Positions 57,673 through 64,000 of a stretch of 64,000 nucleotides of DNA are shown here, piece by piece. The notes beneath the pieces were generated by a model. That model made no database searches. It was given only the letters and a program-made list of their open reading frames with translations, and was not told the origin of the DNA. The stretch is from the NCBI GenBank assembly GCA_036556905.1, contig DATBIM010000053.1, forward strand, positions 1-64,000, given 5' to 3'. Position 1 is the first letter of the stretch; the number at the start of each line of letters is the position of its first letter. This DNA comes from 40CM-4-69-5 sp036556905 (GTDB lineage Bacteria; Methylomirabilota; Methylomirabilia; Rokubacteriales; CSP1-6). The position numbers and the translations under genes were made by a program.

Positions 57673-58745
57673 CGGGGCGCGATCGGGTTGTCGCGGCCTA
57701 CAAGGGGGGCTACGCCGACTGCGTCCCCGCCTATCCCATCGCCGGCTCCTTCGCCGGGTGCCTGGACGGTCTCAGCATCGAGGAGTACTGCACCGATCCC
57801 ACCAAGGCCGTGCGGGCGATGCTCAACTACTACGAGCGATACCAGCCCGACATCATGATCGCCTTCAACGATCTGGCCAAGGAGGCCGAGGCCATCGGCT
57901 GCCGCGTGAAGTACTCCGATTACGTGGTCCCGTCCATCGACCAGCACGTGCTGCAGGACGACAAAGCCAAGCTCGCCCGGCTGGAGATCCCCGATCCGCT
58001 CCGGGACGGCCGACTGCCGGCTTTTCTCGAGCAGTGCGCGGCGCTGTCGGCGGCCCGACTCCCCAGCGCGCTGGGGGCCGTCCTGGTGGGGCCGTGGACG
58101 ATCGCCATGCTGATGCGCAATCCCGAGTTGATGTGCCTGGATACGATCGACGATCCGGCCTTCGTCCACGAGCTCATGCGCTTCGCCACGGAGTACGCCA
58201 AGCGCTTCGGCGATGCCGTGCTGGCCACCAAGATCGGTCTCAGCTACACGGACCCCACCGCGTCCTGCTCGCTGGTGGGACCGGACACTTATCGAGAGTT
58301 CATCAAGCCCTACCACAAGGAGCTGGTGGAGTACTTCAAGGTCAGGAAGGCCGGCACAACCGTGCACATCTGCGGCACCACCCACCAGATTCACGAAGAC
58401 CTCGTGGACGTGGGGTTTGTCGCCATCACCATCGACCTCGATCAGCAGGCCGACCCGCGACTCAAGGTGGATCAGCTCGACAAGCTCGTGACCCTGGGCA
58501 ACCAGCGGGGCGTCGTGGCCATCGGGAACGTGGACGTGACGATCTTCGAGCGGGCCACCCGGGAGGAGATCGAGGCCGAGGTGCGCCGCTGCATCGACAC
58601 CGTGGGCCGCCGTTCCCGCTTCGTGCTGTCGACCTCCTGCGAGCTCCCGCCCCGGGCCAACCCGGATTGCGTCCGGTGGTTCATGGACTGCGCCCGCGAC
58701 TACGGTCGCTACGAGCGCATTCTCGAGCCCGACGCGCCGCGGTAA
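57669..58745 (+). CDS. Uroporphyrinogen decarboxylase family protein (MtaA/CmuA-like)
   Basis: 358 residues from ATG 57669 (ATGA overlap). The fold is URO-D (PF01208), but sequence features point to the corrinoid methyltransferase branch rather than heme synthesis: the N-terminus lacks the RPAWMMRQAGR motif of HemE. It carries GTTVHICGTTHQI and, about 75 residues later, LSTSCELPP, equivalent to the zinc ligands HxC...C of MtaA/CmuA-type enzymes. So a Zn-dependent methyl transfer to or from a corrinoid or thiol is likely. No corrinoid protein gene lies next to it. Confidence 0.82.
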   Translation: MTGRDRVVAAYKGGYADCVPAYPIAGSFAGCLDGLSIEEYCTDPTKAVRAMLNYYERYQPDIMIAFNDLAKEAEAIGCRVKYSDYVVPSIDQHVLQDDKAKLARLEIPDPLRDGRLPAFLEQCAALSAARLPSALGAVLVGPWTIAMLMRNPELMCLDTIDDPAFVHELMRFATEYAKRFGDAVLATKIGLSYTDPTASCSLVGPDTYREFIKPYHKELVEYFKVRKAGTTVHICGTTHQIHEDLVDVGFVAITIDLDQQADPRLKVDQLDKLVTLGNQRGVVAIGNVDVTIFERATREEIEAEVRRCIDTVGRRSRFVLSTSCELPPRANPDCVRWFMDCARDYGRYERILEPDAPR

Positions 58746-58760
58746 GCGGCCGGCCGCGGG

Positions 58761-59678
58761 GTGGGCACGCTGGCGATCCATCCGGGTCCCCTCGGGGATG
58801 TCCTGCTGGCCGTCCCCGCGCTGCGCGCGCTGAGGGTTGAGGAAGGCCCGGCCCAGCGGCTGCTGTTGGCCGCCCAGCCTGGCGTCGGCCGCCTGGTGGT
58901 CGCTCTCGACACCGTCGACGGCGCGCTCTCCTTCGACGGTCTGGGGCTCCAGACGCTGTTCGTCGAGGACGACACCCGGCCCTTCATCGAGGCGGTTCCG
59001 GCCGCGGGCCGGATCGTCTGTTGGTTTGGATCCCGTGATCCCGTCTTTGTTCGCCGGTTGCGGGGGCTGGCGCGGCACGTGATCGTGGCGTCGCCGACGG
59101 GCGATGGCGCCAGCCCGGTCTGGCGACACCTGCTCGGGACCGTCCAGTCCGGGCCGGAGGTGTCGCCCGGCCCGTGTGAGCCGTCCCCGGCGGCCCGGCG
59201 CGCCGGTGGCCAGGCGCTGCGGCGGGCGGGCTGGCGCACGGATACCCGGCTCGTCCTCGTTCATCCCGGCGCCGGCGGCCTCGACAAACGGTGGCCCGCC
59301 CAGGGGTTCGTCGAGGTGCTCGCGCCGCTGTGGGCCCGGGAGGATCTCACCATCGTCCTGCACGAGGGGCCAGCCGACGTCGAGGCGGTCGCCGCGCTCG
59401 ACTCGCGCCTGGCCAGTCGCGCCAGCGTATTGAGAGGTCTATCTCTCGTGGACCTGGCCGGCGCGCTGGCTCACGCCTCCGTTTACCTGGGCAACGATTC
59501 CGGGGTCAGCCACCTGGCCGCGGCCGTCGGCGTGCCCTCGCTGATCCTGTTCGAGGAGCGCCACCTGGCCTGGCGCCCCTGGTCGACGTCGGCCGCCGTC
59601 GTCGTCGTGGAGACCGCGTCAGTGGTGAGGACCGACGTGGTCAGGGTAGCGGACCGATTGACCCAGCTCCTCGCCTGA
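58761..59678 (+). CDS. Glycosyltransferase family 9 protein (heptosyltransferase-like)
   Basis: 305 residues from GTG 58761. The two-lobe GT-B fold shows LAIHPGPLGDVLLAVPALRALR at the start, VLVHPGAGGLDKRWPAQGFVEVL in the middle and VYLGNDSGVSHLAAAVGVPSLILF near the end, all signatures of ADP-heptose:LPS heptosyltransferases. It implies an LPS-bearing Gram-negative envelope, consistent with the porin. It is followed after 7 bases by a small membrane protein. Confidence 0.88.
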   Translation: MGTLAIHPGPLGDVLLAVPALRALRVEEGPAQRLLLAAQPGVGRLVVALDTVDGALSFDGLGLQTLFVEDDTRPFIEAVPAAGRIVCWFGSRDPVFVRRLRGLARHVIVASPTGDGASPVWRHLLGTVQSGPEVSPGPCEPSPAARRAGGQALRRAGWRTDTRLVLVHPGAGGLDKRWPAQGFVEVLAPLWAREDLTIVLHEGPADVEAVAALDSRLASRASVLRGLSLVDLAGALAHASVYLGNDSGVSHLAAAVGVPSLILFEERHLAWRPWSTSAAVVVVETASVVRTDVVRVADRLTQLLA

Positions 59679-59685
59679 GAGCGAC

Positions 59686-59862
59686 ATGCGAAGGCCGCCC
59701 GCGACCCGGGGCCACGTCCTGGCCGGAGCCGCCATCATCGCCGGCGCGATCGGCATCGGTCTCGTCGAGGCGCTTGGCCTTCCCAAGGGATTGGTCTGGC
59801 TCGTCGTGGCTCTCACCCTGGCGATCGCGTTCGCGGCGCGGTCCCGGGGCCGTCGACGCTGA
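59686..59862 (+). CDS. Small two-helix membrane protein, hypothetical
   Basis: A 58-residue open frame from ATG 59686: a short basic N-terminus, helix HVLAGAAIIAGAIGIGLVEAL, a turn GLPKG, helix LVWLVVALTLAIAFAARS and a basic tail SRGRRR. The composition and placement 7 bases after the glycosyltransferase suggest a real gene, but I recognise no family. Confidence 0.5.
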   Translation: MRRPPATRGHVLAGAAIIAGAIGIGLVEALGLPKGLVWLVVALTLAIAFAARSRGRRR

Positions 59863-59931
59863 ACCCGGGCGCCGTCGATTTTGACATCTCTGCGCACGTC
59901 GCGAACAAGATCGTCAGATTCGTCGACCGTT

Positions 59932-59954
59932 GTTCGGTCACGAAGAGCGAAGCG
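59932..59954 (+). repeat. Copy 1 of a shared 23-base motif
   Basis: GTTCGGTCNNGAAGNNNGAAGCG, here with AC and AGC at the variable positions, recurs at 63365-63387 with 18 of 23 bases identical. It contains the small dyad TTC-N6-GAA. This copy is about 200 bases upstream of the PrsK-like kinase gene and 97 bases upstream of that gene's -35 box. A regulator-binding site is the simplest reading. Confidence 0.45.
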
Positions 59955-60050
59955 CGATGAACGTCGTGATCAGTTTCTATCCAAACTCCCTCAAACGTCG
60001 CGGATCGCGCTTTACGACGTGCGTACGAGCGAAATTTTTGACTTTCTCCC

Positions 60051-60079
60051 TTGACACCACGCAGGCCGCAGCGTAATTA
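60051..60079 (+). promoter_or_regulatory. Strong sigma-70 promoter for the PrsK/PrsR-like operon
   Basis: TTGACA (60051-60056), exactly 17 bases, then TAATTA (60074-60079): the best housekeeping-type promoter in the window. Two overlapping inverted repeats follow at the expected start point (GTGAA-CAAC-TTCAC, 60083-60096, and AACTT-CACAC-AAGTT, 60089-60103), a plausible operator. The 271-base gap before the kinase gene is markedly richer in A and T than its surroundings. Confidence 0.65.
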
Positions 60080-60100
60080 CGAGTGAACAACTTCACACAA

Positions 60101-60113
60101 GTTCTTTAACAAT
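60101..60113 (+). promoter_or_regulatory. BoxA-like antitermination sequence in the leader
   Basis: GTTCTTTAACAAT resembles the boxA element of rRNA leaders (core CTTTAACA). It lies about 15 bases after the likely transcription start and 21 bases before the kinase ATG. No rRNA gene is present, so it may bind Nus factors on an mRNA leader or be coincidental. Confidence 0.35.
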
Positions 60114-60133
60114 CCGACAGGGGCGAATCGATC

Positions 60134-61330
60134 ATGTCGCGGCGTGCAGTCGGATCCACGAGAGTCGGGGAGAGGCGGCCGCGCGTGGCGGCCCGTGTCC
60201 GGCTCGGCAACAAGAGGACGCTGACCTCCCTCGACGCGAGCGCGACGCTGATGCGGCTCCCCGACGGTGTGTTGCTCACCGACGACCGGCAGCGTATCTG
60301 CTGGAGCAACGCCGCGGTGACCCGGATGACGGGCTGGACGTATCACCAGCTGTGCGGCATGCCGCTGGGACTGCTGATCACCGTCGAGCAGCTCGATGCC
60401 ATCGCGCGGGCGCGGGGGGTCGAGCCCGGCCAGCTCCAGCGCTATCACTGTTTGTTGCAGGAGAAGTCGGGCGAGCGACGCGAGGTGTCCGTTTCGGTCG
60501 GGCGGGCCGACGCCCGCGAAACGGAAGCCACGATCTATGTGCTGCGCGACCTGCGCCGGCAGCGGGAGCTCGAGCGACGGTTGCTCGCCCAGCTCGACGA
60601 GAACCAGACGCTGAAGGTGTTCGGCCGTCAGGCCGCCGGCGTCGTCCACGATCTTCGCCATCTCAACAATCTGCTCGGTGTCACCGTCAAGAATCTGCGT
60701 CGTCACCGCGATGACCGTGCATTCGGGGACGAAGCCCTGCGGATGCTCGGGAACGTGAGCGATCAGATGCGACAGCTCCTTGGCACGCTGTCGGCGGAGC
60801 CGCCACATTCCGGACTGCGGCGACAGCTCACTGACATTCGGGGTCTGATCCGCCACGCGCTCGACCTGTTGGGAAGCATGGGCCGTGAGGAGTCGCCGGC
60901 CGTCACGATCGAAGGATTCGACCAGCCGCTGCTCGGCGAGGTCGATCCCGATGAGATGCTGCGCGTCATTTTCAATGTGTTGTTGAATGCATTTGATGCT
61001 GTGAACAAGGAAGGCCAGGTGACTGTGCGGAGCGAACGGGGATCCGAAGAGCAGGTACGGCTGGTGCTGGAGGACGATGGCCCGGGATTCGATCCCACCT
61101 ATGTAACCAACGACCTGTTCCGGCCTTTCCGCTCGACCAAGCCGGACGGGCTCGGGCTCGGACTGTATCAGGCCAAGCACATCGTGGAATCCCACGGCGG
61201 CACCTTGACAGTGAGCAACCGTGAGGACGGGCCGGGGGCCCGGGTCACCATTGTGTTGCCCGCCCCGGCCGAGCCGGTGAGGCAGGCGTGGGCCGCAATG
61301 GCGGAGCAGGGAACCCATGCAACGTCCTAA
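60134..61330 (+). CDS. PAS-domain histidine kinase, PrsK-like C-terminus
   Basis: 398 residues from ATG 60134 (site CAGGGGCG). No membrane helix is seen. A PAS domain spans about 35-150 (LPDGVLLTDDRQRICWSNAAVTRMTGW). The kinase core has GRQAAGVVHDLRHLNNLL (phosphoacceptor His), VIFNVLLNAFDAVNKEGQV, LEDDGPGFDP, LFRPFRSTKPDGLGLGLYQAKHIVESHGG. The HDL-HLNNLL box is like that of PrsK, the exosortase/PEP-CTERM-associated kinase, but PrsK is about 700 residues with a membrane and GAF region that is lacking here. It overlaps the sigma-54 activator gene by 14 bases, its obvious partner. Confidence 0.87.
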   Translation: MSRRAVGSTRVGERRPRVAARVRLGNKRTLTSLDASATLMRLPDGVLLTDDRQRICWSNAAVTRMTGWTYHQLCGMPLGLLITVEQLDAIARARGVEPGQLQRYHCLLQEKSGERREVSVSVGRADARETEATIYVLRDLRRQRELERRLLAQLDENQTLKVFGRQAAGVVHDLRHLNNLLGVTVKNLRRHRDDRAFGDEALRMLGNVSDQMRQLLGTLSAEPPHSGLRRQLTDIRGLIRHALDLLGSMGREESPAVTIEGFDQPLLGEVDPDEMLRVIFNVLLNAFDAVNKEGQVTVRSERGSEEQVRLVLEDDGPGFDPTYVTNDLFRPFRSTKPDGLGLGLYQAKHIVESHGGTLTVSNREDGPGARVTIVLPAPAEPVRQAWAAMAEQGTHATS

Positions 61331-62714
61331 GGCGCTGATCATCGAAGACGATCCCCAGATGAGCCGGCAGCTGGCGATCGGGCTCGCCGACGAGTTCGAC
61401 GTGATGACGGCCGGCGACCGGACGATGGCCCTGGCCCTGCTCCGTCGCGAGGAGCCGCACGTGATTCTCCTCGACCTCGGGTTGCCGCCGAGCCCGGAGG
61501 GCCCGGAGGAGGGGCTCCGGTTTCTGGAGGAGTTGCGGGGCGAACCCGTCAGCCGCCGGGTCATCGTCTATACCGGCCACGGACAACGGCATCACGTGCT
61601 GCGAGCTCTGAGCTTCGGCGTGCGCGATGTCCTGACCAAGCCCTTCGACCTCGACGCCCTCAAGCTGGTGATGCATCGGACGTGCTGGGTGAACGAGGCC
61701 GAGCAGGAGCTGGCCCTGGCGCGCCAGGACAGTGAGCCCCAGGACGAGGAGATGATCGGGACGAGCCCGGCCATCCGCCAGGTCTTCGCCGCCATTCGCA
61801 AGGTGGCCACGACTGACGTTCCCGTGTTGCTGGTGGGCGAGAGCGGAACGGGCAAGGAGCTCACCGCCAAGGCCATCCACGAGCGGAGCGCCCGGAAGGA
61901 CGGGCCGTTCATTCCCATCAATTGCGGGGCGATCCCCGAGACGTTGCTGGAGGCCGAGCTCTTCGGCTACGAGAAGGGCGCGTTCACCGGGGCCGTGCAC
62001 GCCCGCAAGGGCAAGCTCGAATATGCTCAGCGGGGCACCCTGTTCCTCGACGAGGTGGGGGAGATGTCGCTGGCCTTGCAGGTCAAGCTGCTGCGCTTCC
62101 TGCAGGATCGGATGATCGAGCGCGTAGGTGGCCGTCAACCGATCGAGGTCGATGCGCGGATCATCGCCGCCACCAACGTCGATCTGCGGCGGGCGCTCGA
62201 CGCCGGGACCTTCCGGGAGGACCTCTACTACCGGCTCAGCGTGGTGACCATCGCGCTCCCTCCGTTGCGGGATCGGGGCGAGGACGCCGTCCTGATCGCT
62301 CAGATCTTCCTCAGGCGCCTCTGCGAACAGATGCGCAAGCGCCTCAAGGGTTTCACCAAAGAAGCGATTCGGGCGATCGAGACGTATCCCTGGCCGGGGA
62401 ATGTGCGGGAGCTCTCCAACAAGATACGGCGGGCGGTGGCCATGGCCGATGGCACGTCGATCACGCCCGAGGATCTCGACCTGCCCTTCGACGGCACCCA
62501 CGTGGCGCGGGCTGTCTCGCTCCGCGAGGCCCGCGATCGCCTGGAGGCCGAGATGATCGCGCAGACGCTGGTCCGGCACGACGGGAACCTGAGTCGCGTG
62601 GCCGAGGAGCTCAAGATCAGCCGGCCGACGCTCTACGCGCTGCTCAGGAAGCATCGTATCCGCGAGCGGCGCGCCCCCGTCGAGCGGCGGCCGGACACCG
62701 CGTCCAGCGCCTAG
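61317..62714 (+). CDS. Sigma-54-dependent response regulator, PrsR-like
   Basis: 465 residues from ATG 61317. Receiver: ALIIEDDPQM, Asp53 in LLDLGLPPSPEGPEEGLRFLEE (the long PP-P-G insertion is characteristic of PrsR), LTKPF. The AAA+ domain has Walker A GESGTGKE (about 174), GAFTGA (about 222) for sigma-54 contact, FLDEVGEM Walker B, and the arginine-finger region FREDLYYRLSV. A Fis-type HTH ends it (NLSRVAEELKISRPTLYALLRKH). PrsR governs exosortase/PEP-CTERM genes; here it may act on the sigma-54 promoters at 63427 and 29028. Its stop overlaps that of the next, convergent gene. Confidence 0.9.
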   Translation: MQRPKALIIEDDPQMSRQLAIGLADEFDVMTAGDRTMALALLRREEPHVILLDLGLPPSPEGPEEGLRFLEELRGEPVSRRVIVYTGHGQRHHVLRALSFGVRDVLTKPFDLDALKLVMHRTCWVNEAEQELALARQDSEPQDEEMIGTSPAIRQVFAAIRKVATTDVPVLLVGESGTGKELTAKAIHERSARKDGPFIPINCGAIPETLLEAELFGYEKGAFTGAVHARKGKLEYAQRGTLFLDEVGEMSLALQVKLLRFLQDRMIERVGGRQPIEVDARIIAATNVDLRRALDAGTFREDLYYRLSVVTIALPPLRDRGEDAVLIAQIFLRRLCEQMRKRLKGFTKEAIRAIETYPWPGNVRELSNKIRRAVAMADGTSITPEDLDLPFDGTHVARAVSLREARDRLEAEMIAQTLVRHDGNLSRVAEELKISRPTLYALLRKHRIRERRAPVERRPDTASSA

Positions 62715-63184
62715 GCGCGGGCCTCGGGGGCGAGCGCGGGCTCGGCAGGCGGCTTGCCGAACCGCACCAGCGTGTAGCCCAGCGCGGAGGCCTGACCCCG
62801 ACGCACGCGCCGGTCGCGCTTCCGTCGGTCGCCGGGGACGCTGCGTCCCTGTCGCCGCCGATCGCCGTGACGACGCTCGATCATCACCCGCACGCCTTTG
62901 ACGCTGGCCAGGCGGGGCCGCAGGTACTCGTAGAGCGCCTCTTCCTTGGCGGCGATGACGAGCAGGAGCTGGACTCCAGGAAATGACATCGACGGCAAGG
63001 TCGCCAGCAACTCCTGCTGGTGACGGTCGCAGACGCCGTGCGTTTCCCGAGGATCGGAGTAGGGCTCACGCTCTCCGAGATCCCCGTTCCGTCCTTCCTG
63101 CCGGCACCAGGCACAGTAGGCTTTCACGGGTTGAGCAACAGGAAGCACGGTGGGTGCCAGGCAATCATGGCCTGCGGCGATCAT
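62711..63184 (-). CDS. Small Cys-rich/Arg-rich hypothetical protein
   Basis: 157 residues from ATG 63184; a GTG at 63259 would add 25 residues of unlike composition. Residues 24-70 include AYCAWCRQEG and THGVCDRHQQELL, a likely zinc-binding CxxC...CxxH site. The tail is ERRHGDRRRQG and DRRKRDRRVRRGQ, strongly basic, suggestive of nucleic-acid or acidic-membrane binding. I know no characterised family. It is convergent with the PrsR-like gene. Confidence 0.6.
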   Translation of the reverse strand: MIAAGHDCLAPTVLPVAQPVKAYCAWCRQEGRNGDLGEREPYSDPRETHGVCDRHQQELLATLPSMSFPGVQLLLVIAAKEEALYEYLRPRLASVKGVRVMIERRHGDRRRQGRSVPGDRRKRDRRVRRGQASALGYTLVRFGKPPAEPALAPEARA

Positions 63185-63364
63185 AGGATACGATCGGTCG
63201 TCCAGCCGGCCGCCCTGTGAGCGTAAAATTTTCTGTCGAATATCAGCGACGAAGCCCACTTGGCAGGAACATCAGTGTAAATTTTATGAAACGCAATAGG
63301 GTGAGGATCTTTCTTGCGAGTCAGTCATACACGTCTCGAGGCATCGAGTTCGTCGGATTTGACA

Positions 63365-63387
63365 GTTCGGTCGTGAAGGCTGAAGCG
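63365..63387 (+). repeat. Copy 2 of the shared 23-base motif
   Basis: GTTCGGTC, GT, GAAG, GCT, GAAGCG: 18 of 23 positions identical to 59932-59954. Both copies also have TTCGTCG a few bases upstream (spacing 6 and 9). It ends 39 bases before the -24 element of the sigma-54-type promoter, a place where enhancer sites for a PrsR-like activator might be found. Confidence 0.45.
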
Positions 63388-63426
63388 ATCGTCGCGCTTT
63401 CAGCACCTTAGTCGCGAATACTCGGC

Positions 63427-63443
63427 TGGCATATGGATTGCCA
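63427..63443 (+). promoter_or_regulatory. Sigma-54 (-24/-12) promoter match before the small secreted protein
   Basis: TGGCATATGGATTGCCA has GG and GC doublets 12 bases apart, fitting TGGCAYR-N4-TTGC. The last positions also make CTGGCA/TGCCAG an inverted repeat. The element is 63 bases before ATG 63506. A sigma-54 activator gene lies less than 1 kb away. Confidence 0.6.
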
Positions 63444-63505
63444 GACCCCTCCCCCATCGGTTCGCGAAGTAACTATCGCTTGTCAGGTGTACCGGGGAGA
63501 GGCCG

Positions 63506-63811
63506 ATGAGACGAGCGCTTGGCCTGGTGGTCCTGGTGTTGCTCCTTGCGTGGGCCAGCGCTGCCCTCGCGCAAGGACAACCATCTGATGGTGGTTCCCT
63601 CGTCGGGCTCGCGCCCAGCGATGAAGTGGCCCAGGCCAGGATTGCCGGGCGAGAGGTCGCCCCCCCTACGGTACCTGAGCCATCCCGGGTCATCCTCTGG
63701 GACGACGAGCCTCCCAAGGGCGGCAACCCTCCGACCCATTCCTGGGGGCCGCCTAGTGGATTCGGACAAACCGTACCGCATCTGCCGCGGCCTGACCGTT
63801 GGCGTCGCTGA
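63506..63811 (+). CDS. Small secreted protein, hypothetical (possibly truncated)
   Basis: 101 residues from ATG 63506, behind GGGGAGAGGCCG. A clear signal peptide (MRRALGLVVLVLLLAWASAALAQ, cleaved after ALA) precedes a polar, Pro- and Gly-rich chain with no recognised domain. The last 20 residues overlap the convergent golvesin-domain gene by 59 bases, so the C-terminus may be abnormal, for example after a frameshift or deletion. The upstream sigma-54-type promoter argues that it is expressed under control of the PrsR-like regulator. Confidence 0.55.
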   Translation: MRRALGLVVLVLLLAWASAALAQGQPSDGGSLVGLAPSDEVAQARIAGREVAPPTVPEPSRVILWDDEPPKGGNPPTHSWGPPSGFGQTVPHLPRPDRWRR

Positions 63812-64000
63812 CGCTGACCGAGCCGGCCGTGCCGGCGCCGAACGTGTAGCGGCCGTGAAGCTGCCAGCGGCCGCCTTCCGTCCGCTGGTTGAATCTTCGG
63901 GTCGTGCTGCCCCCGGTGTGGGTGACGGTGATCGGGACCTGACTGGAGCGGGTCTGGCTGGCCGTCCACCAGACGTACACGTCATAGGTGCCGGCGGCGG
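63753..64000 (-). CDS. Golvesin C-terminal-like domain protein, 3' part only (runs off right edge)
   Basis: Reading leftward from the window edge, the frame gives AAGTYDVYVWWTASQTRSSQ, then VPITVTHTGGSTT, WQLHGRYTFGAGTAGSVSVSD and ADAVRFVRIH to a stop at 63753. This is the C-terminal beta-sandwich found in golvesin/xanthan-lyase-like secreted proteins, where it ends enzymes acting on polysaccharides or cell-surface adhesins. The enzymatic part lies outside the window. Confidence 0.7.
   Translation of the reverse strand, partial: AAGTYDVYVWWTASQTRSSQVPITVTHTGGSTTRRFNQRTEGGRWQLHGRYTFGAGTAGSVSVSDANGQAAADAVRFVRIH

Larger units (their letters stand above)
63185..63505. other. Intergenic region with regulatory signals, no gene seen
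   Basis: 321 bases of lower GC content than the flanks. No convincing protein or RNA gene is visible. It holds copy 2 of the 23-base motif (63365-63387) and a sigma-54-type promoter (63427-63443), and may carry the promoter of the leftward gene at 62711-63184. Confidence 0.6.

Noticed and set aside
57669..58745. HemE uroporphyrinogen decarboxylase for heme synthesis
   Set aside because: The RPAWMMRQAGR N-terminal motif is missing and a zinc-ligand pattern of methyltransferases is present.
60101..60133. Start of an rRNA operon, because of the boxA-like sequence
   Set aside because: No 16S, 23S or tRNA sequence follows; the kinase gene starts 21 bases later.
61245..62654. Long open frame (469 codons) antisense to the sigma-54 regulator
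   Set aside because: Arises from the high-GC third positions of the true gene; no domain motifs, and the + strand encodes complete receiver, AAA+ and HTH domains.
63217..63411. 64-codon open frame on the + strand in the intergenic region
   Set aside because: No ribosome site or recognisable motif, and it runs through the shared regulatory motif; more likely non-coding.

Overview
The window looks like chromosomal DNA of an uncultivated, GC-rich soil or subsurface bacterium. The gene mix is typical of the Rokubacteria/Methylomirabilota: orphan ABC substrate-binding proteins of the PF04392 type, F420-linked luciferase-like oxidoreductases, CaiB CoA-transferases, MmgE/PrpD proteins, a complete pqqABCDE cluster and many c-type cytochromes. 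That placement is inference from gene content, as no rRNA or marker gene is present. I found no tRNA, rRNA, CRISPR array, prophage or insertion sequence.

Layout. 1-1367: cytochrome b561/diheme fusion followed by an SHP-type cytochrome (minus strand). 1384-4707: three PF04392 substrate-binding paralogues, the middle one decayed, with remnants of a DUF2867 gene and a carotenoid oxygenase between them. 4725-9825: minus-strand operon with LigA/LigB ring-cleavage dioxygenase, DoxX, formamidase, VOC-NTF2 fusion, F420-type oxidoreductases and a phosphoribosyltransferase, divergent from a FadR-type regulator (9951-10610). 12069-16576: complete branched-chain-amino-acid-type ABC transporter. 16658-26978: DUF1015, an orphan molybdenum hydroxylase large subunit, pqqABCDE, a secreted PQQ-type sugar dehydrogenase, diheme cytochrome c, a Vgb-like propeller and a shortened histidine phosphatase. 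26975-34826: an OsmC gene interrupted by an in-frame UGA (candidate selenoprotein), a transporter, a patatin with a sigma-54-type promoter, and an acyl-CoA/lactonase group. 35001-45018: signalling block with a response regulator, two methyltransferases, a GNAT protein, a membrane histidine kinase and a 1,671-residue hybrid kinase.

45634-53633: nine minus-strand genes that look like a metal-handling locus: CopD-cytochrome c-redoxin fusion, CusF-like protein, YVTN propeller, cytochrome c-P19 iron-domain fusion, two small membrane proteins, a porin, and the binding protein and permease of a zinc/manganese-type ABC transporter without its ATPase. 53642-59862: HAD phosphatase, phosphomannomutase, inositol-monophosphatase-like protein, LLM oxidoreductase, UroD-family protein and glycosyltransferase 9. 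60134-62714: a histidine kinase and sigma-54 activator resembling PrsK/PrsR, followed by a small secreted protein behind a sigma-54-type promoter. The right edge cuts a golvesin-domain protein.

The points most worth following are the UGA codon at the redox-Cys position of OsmC, with a SECIS-like hairpin directly downstream; the PrsKR-like pair with two sigma-54 promoter matches and a shared 23-base motif; the recurrent apparent CTG start codons; and the redox/metal fusions in the 45.6-53.6 kb locus.
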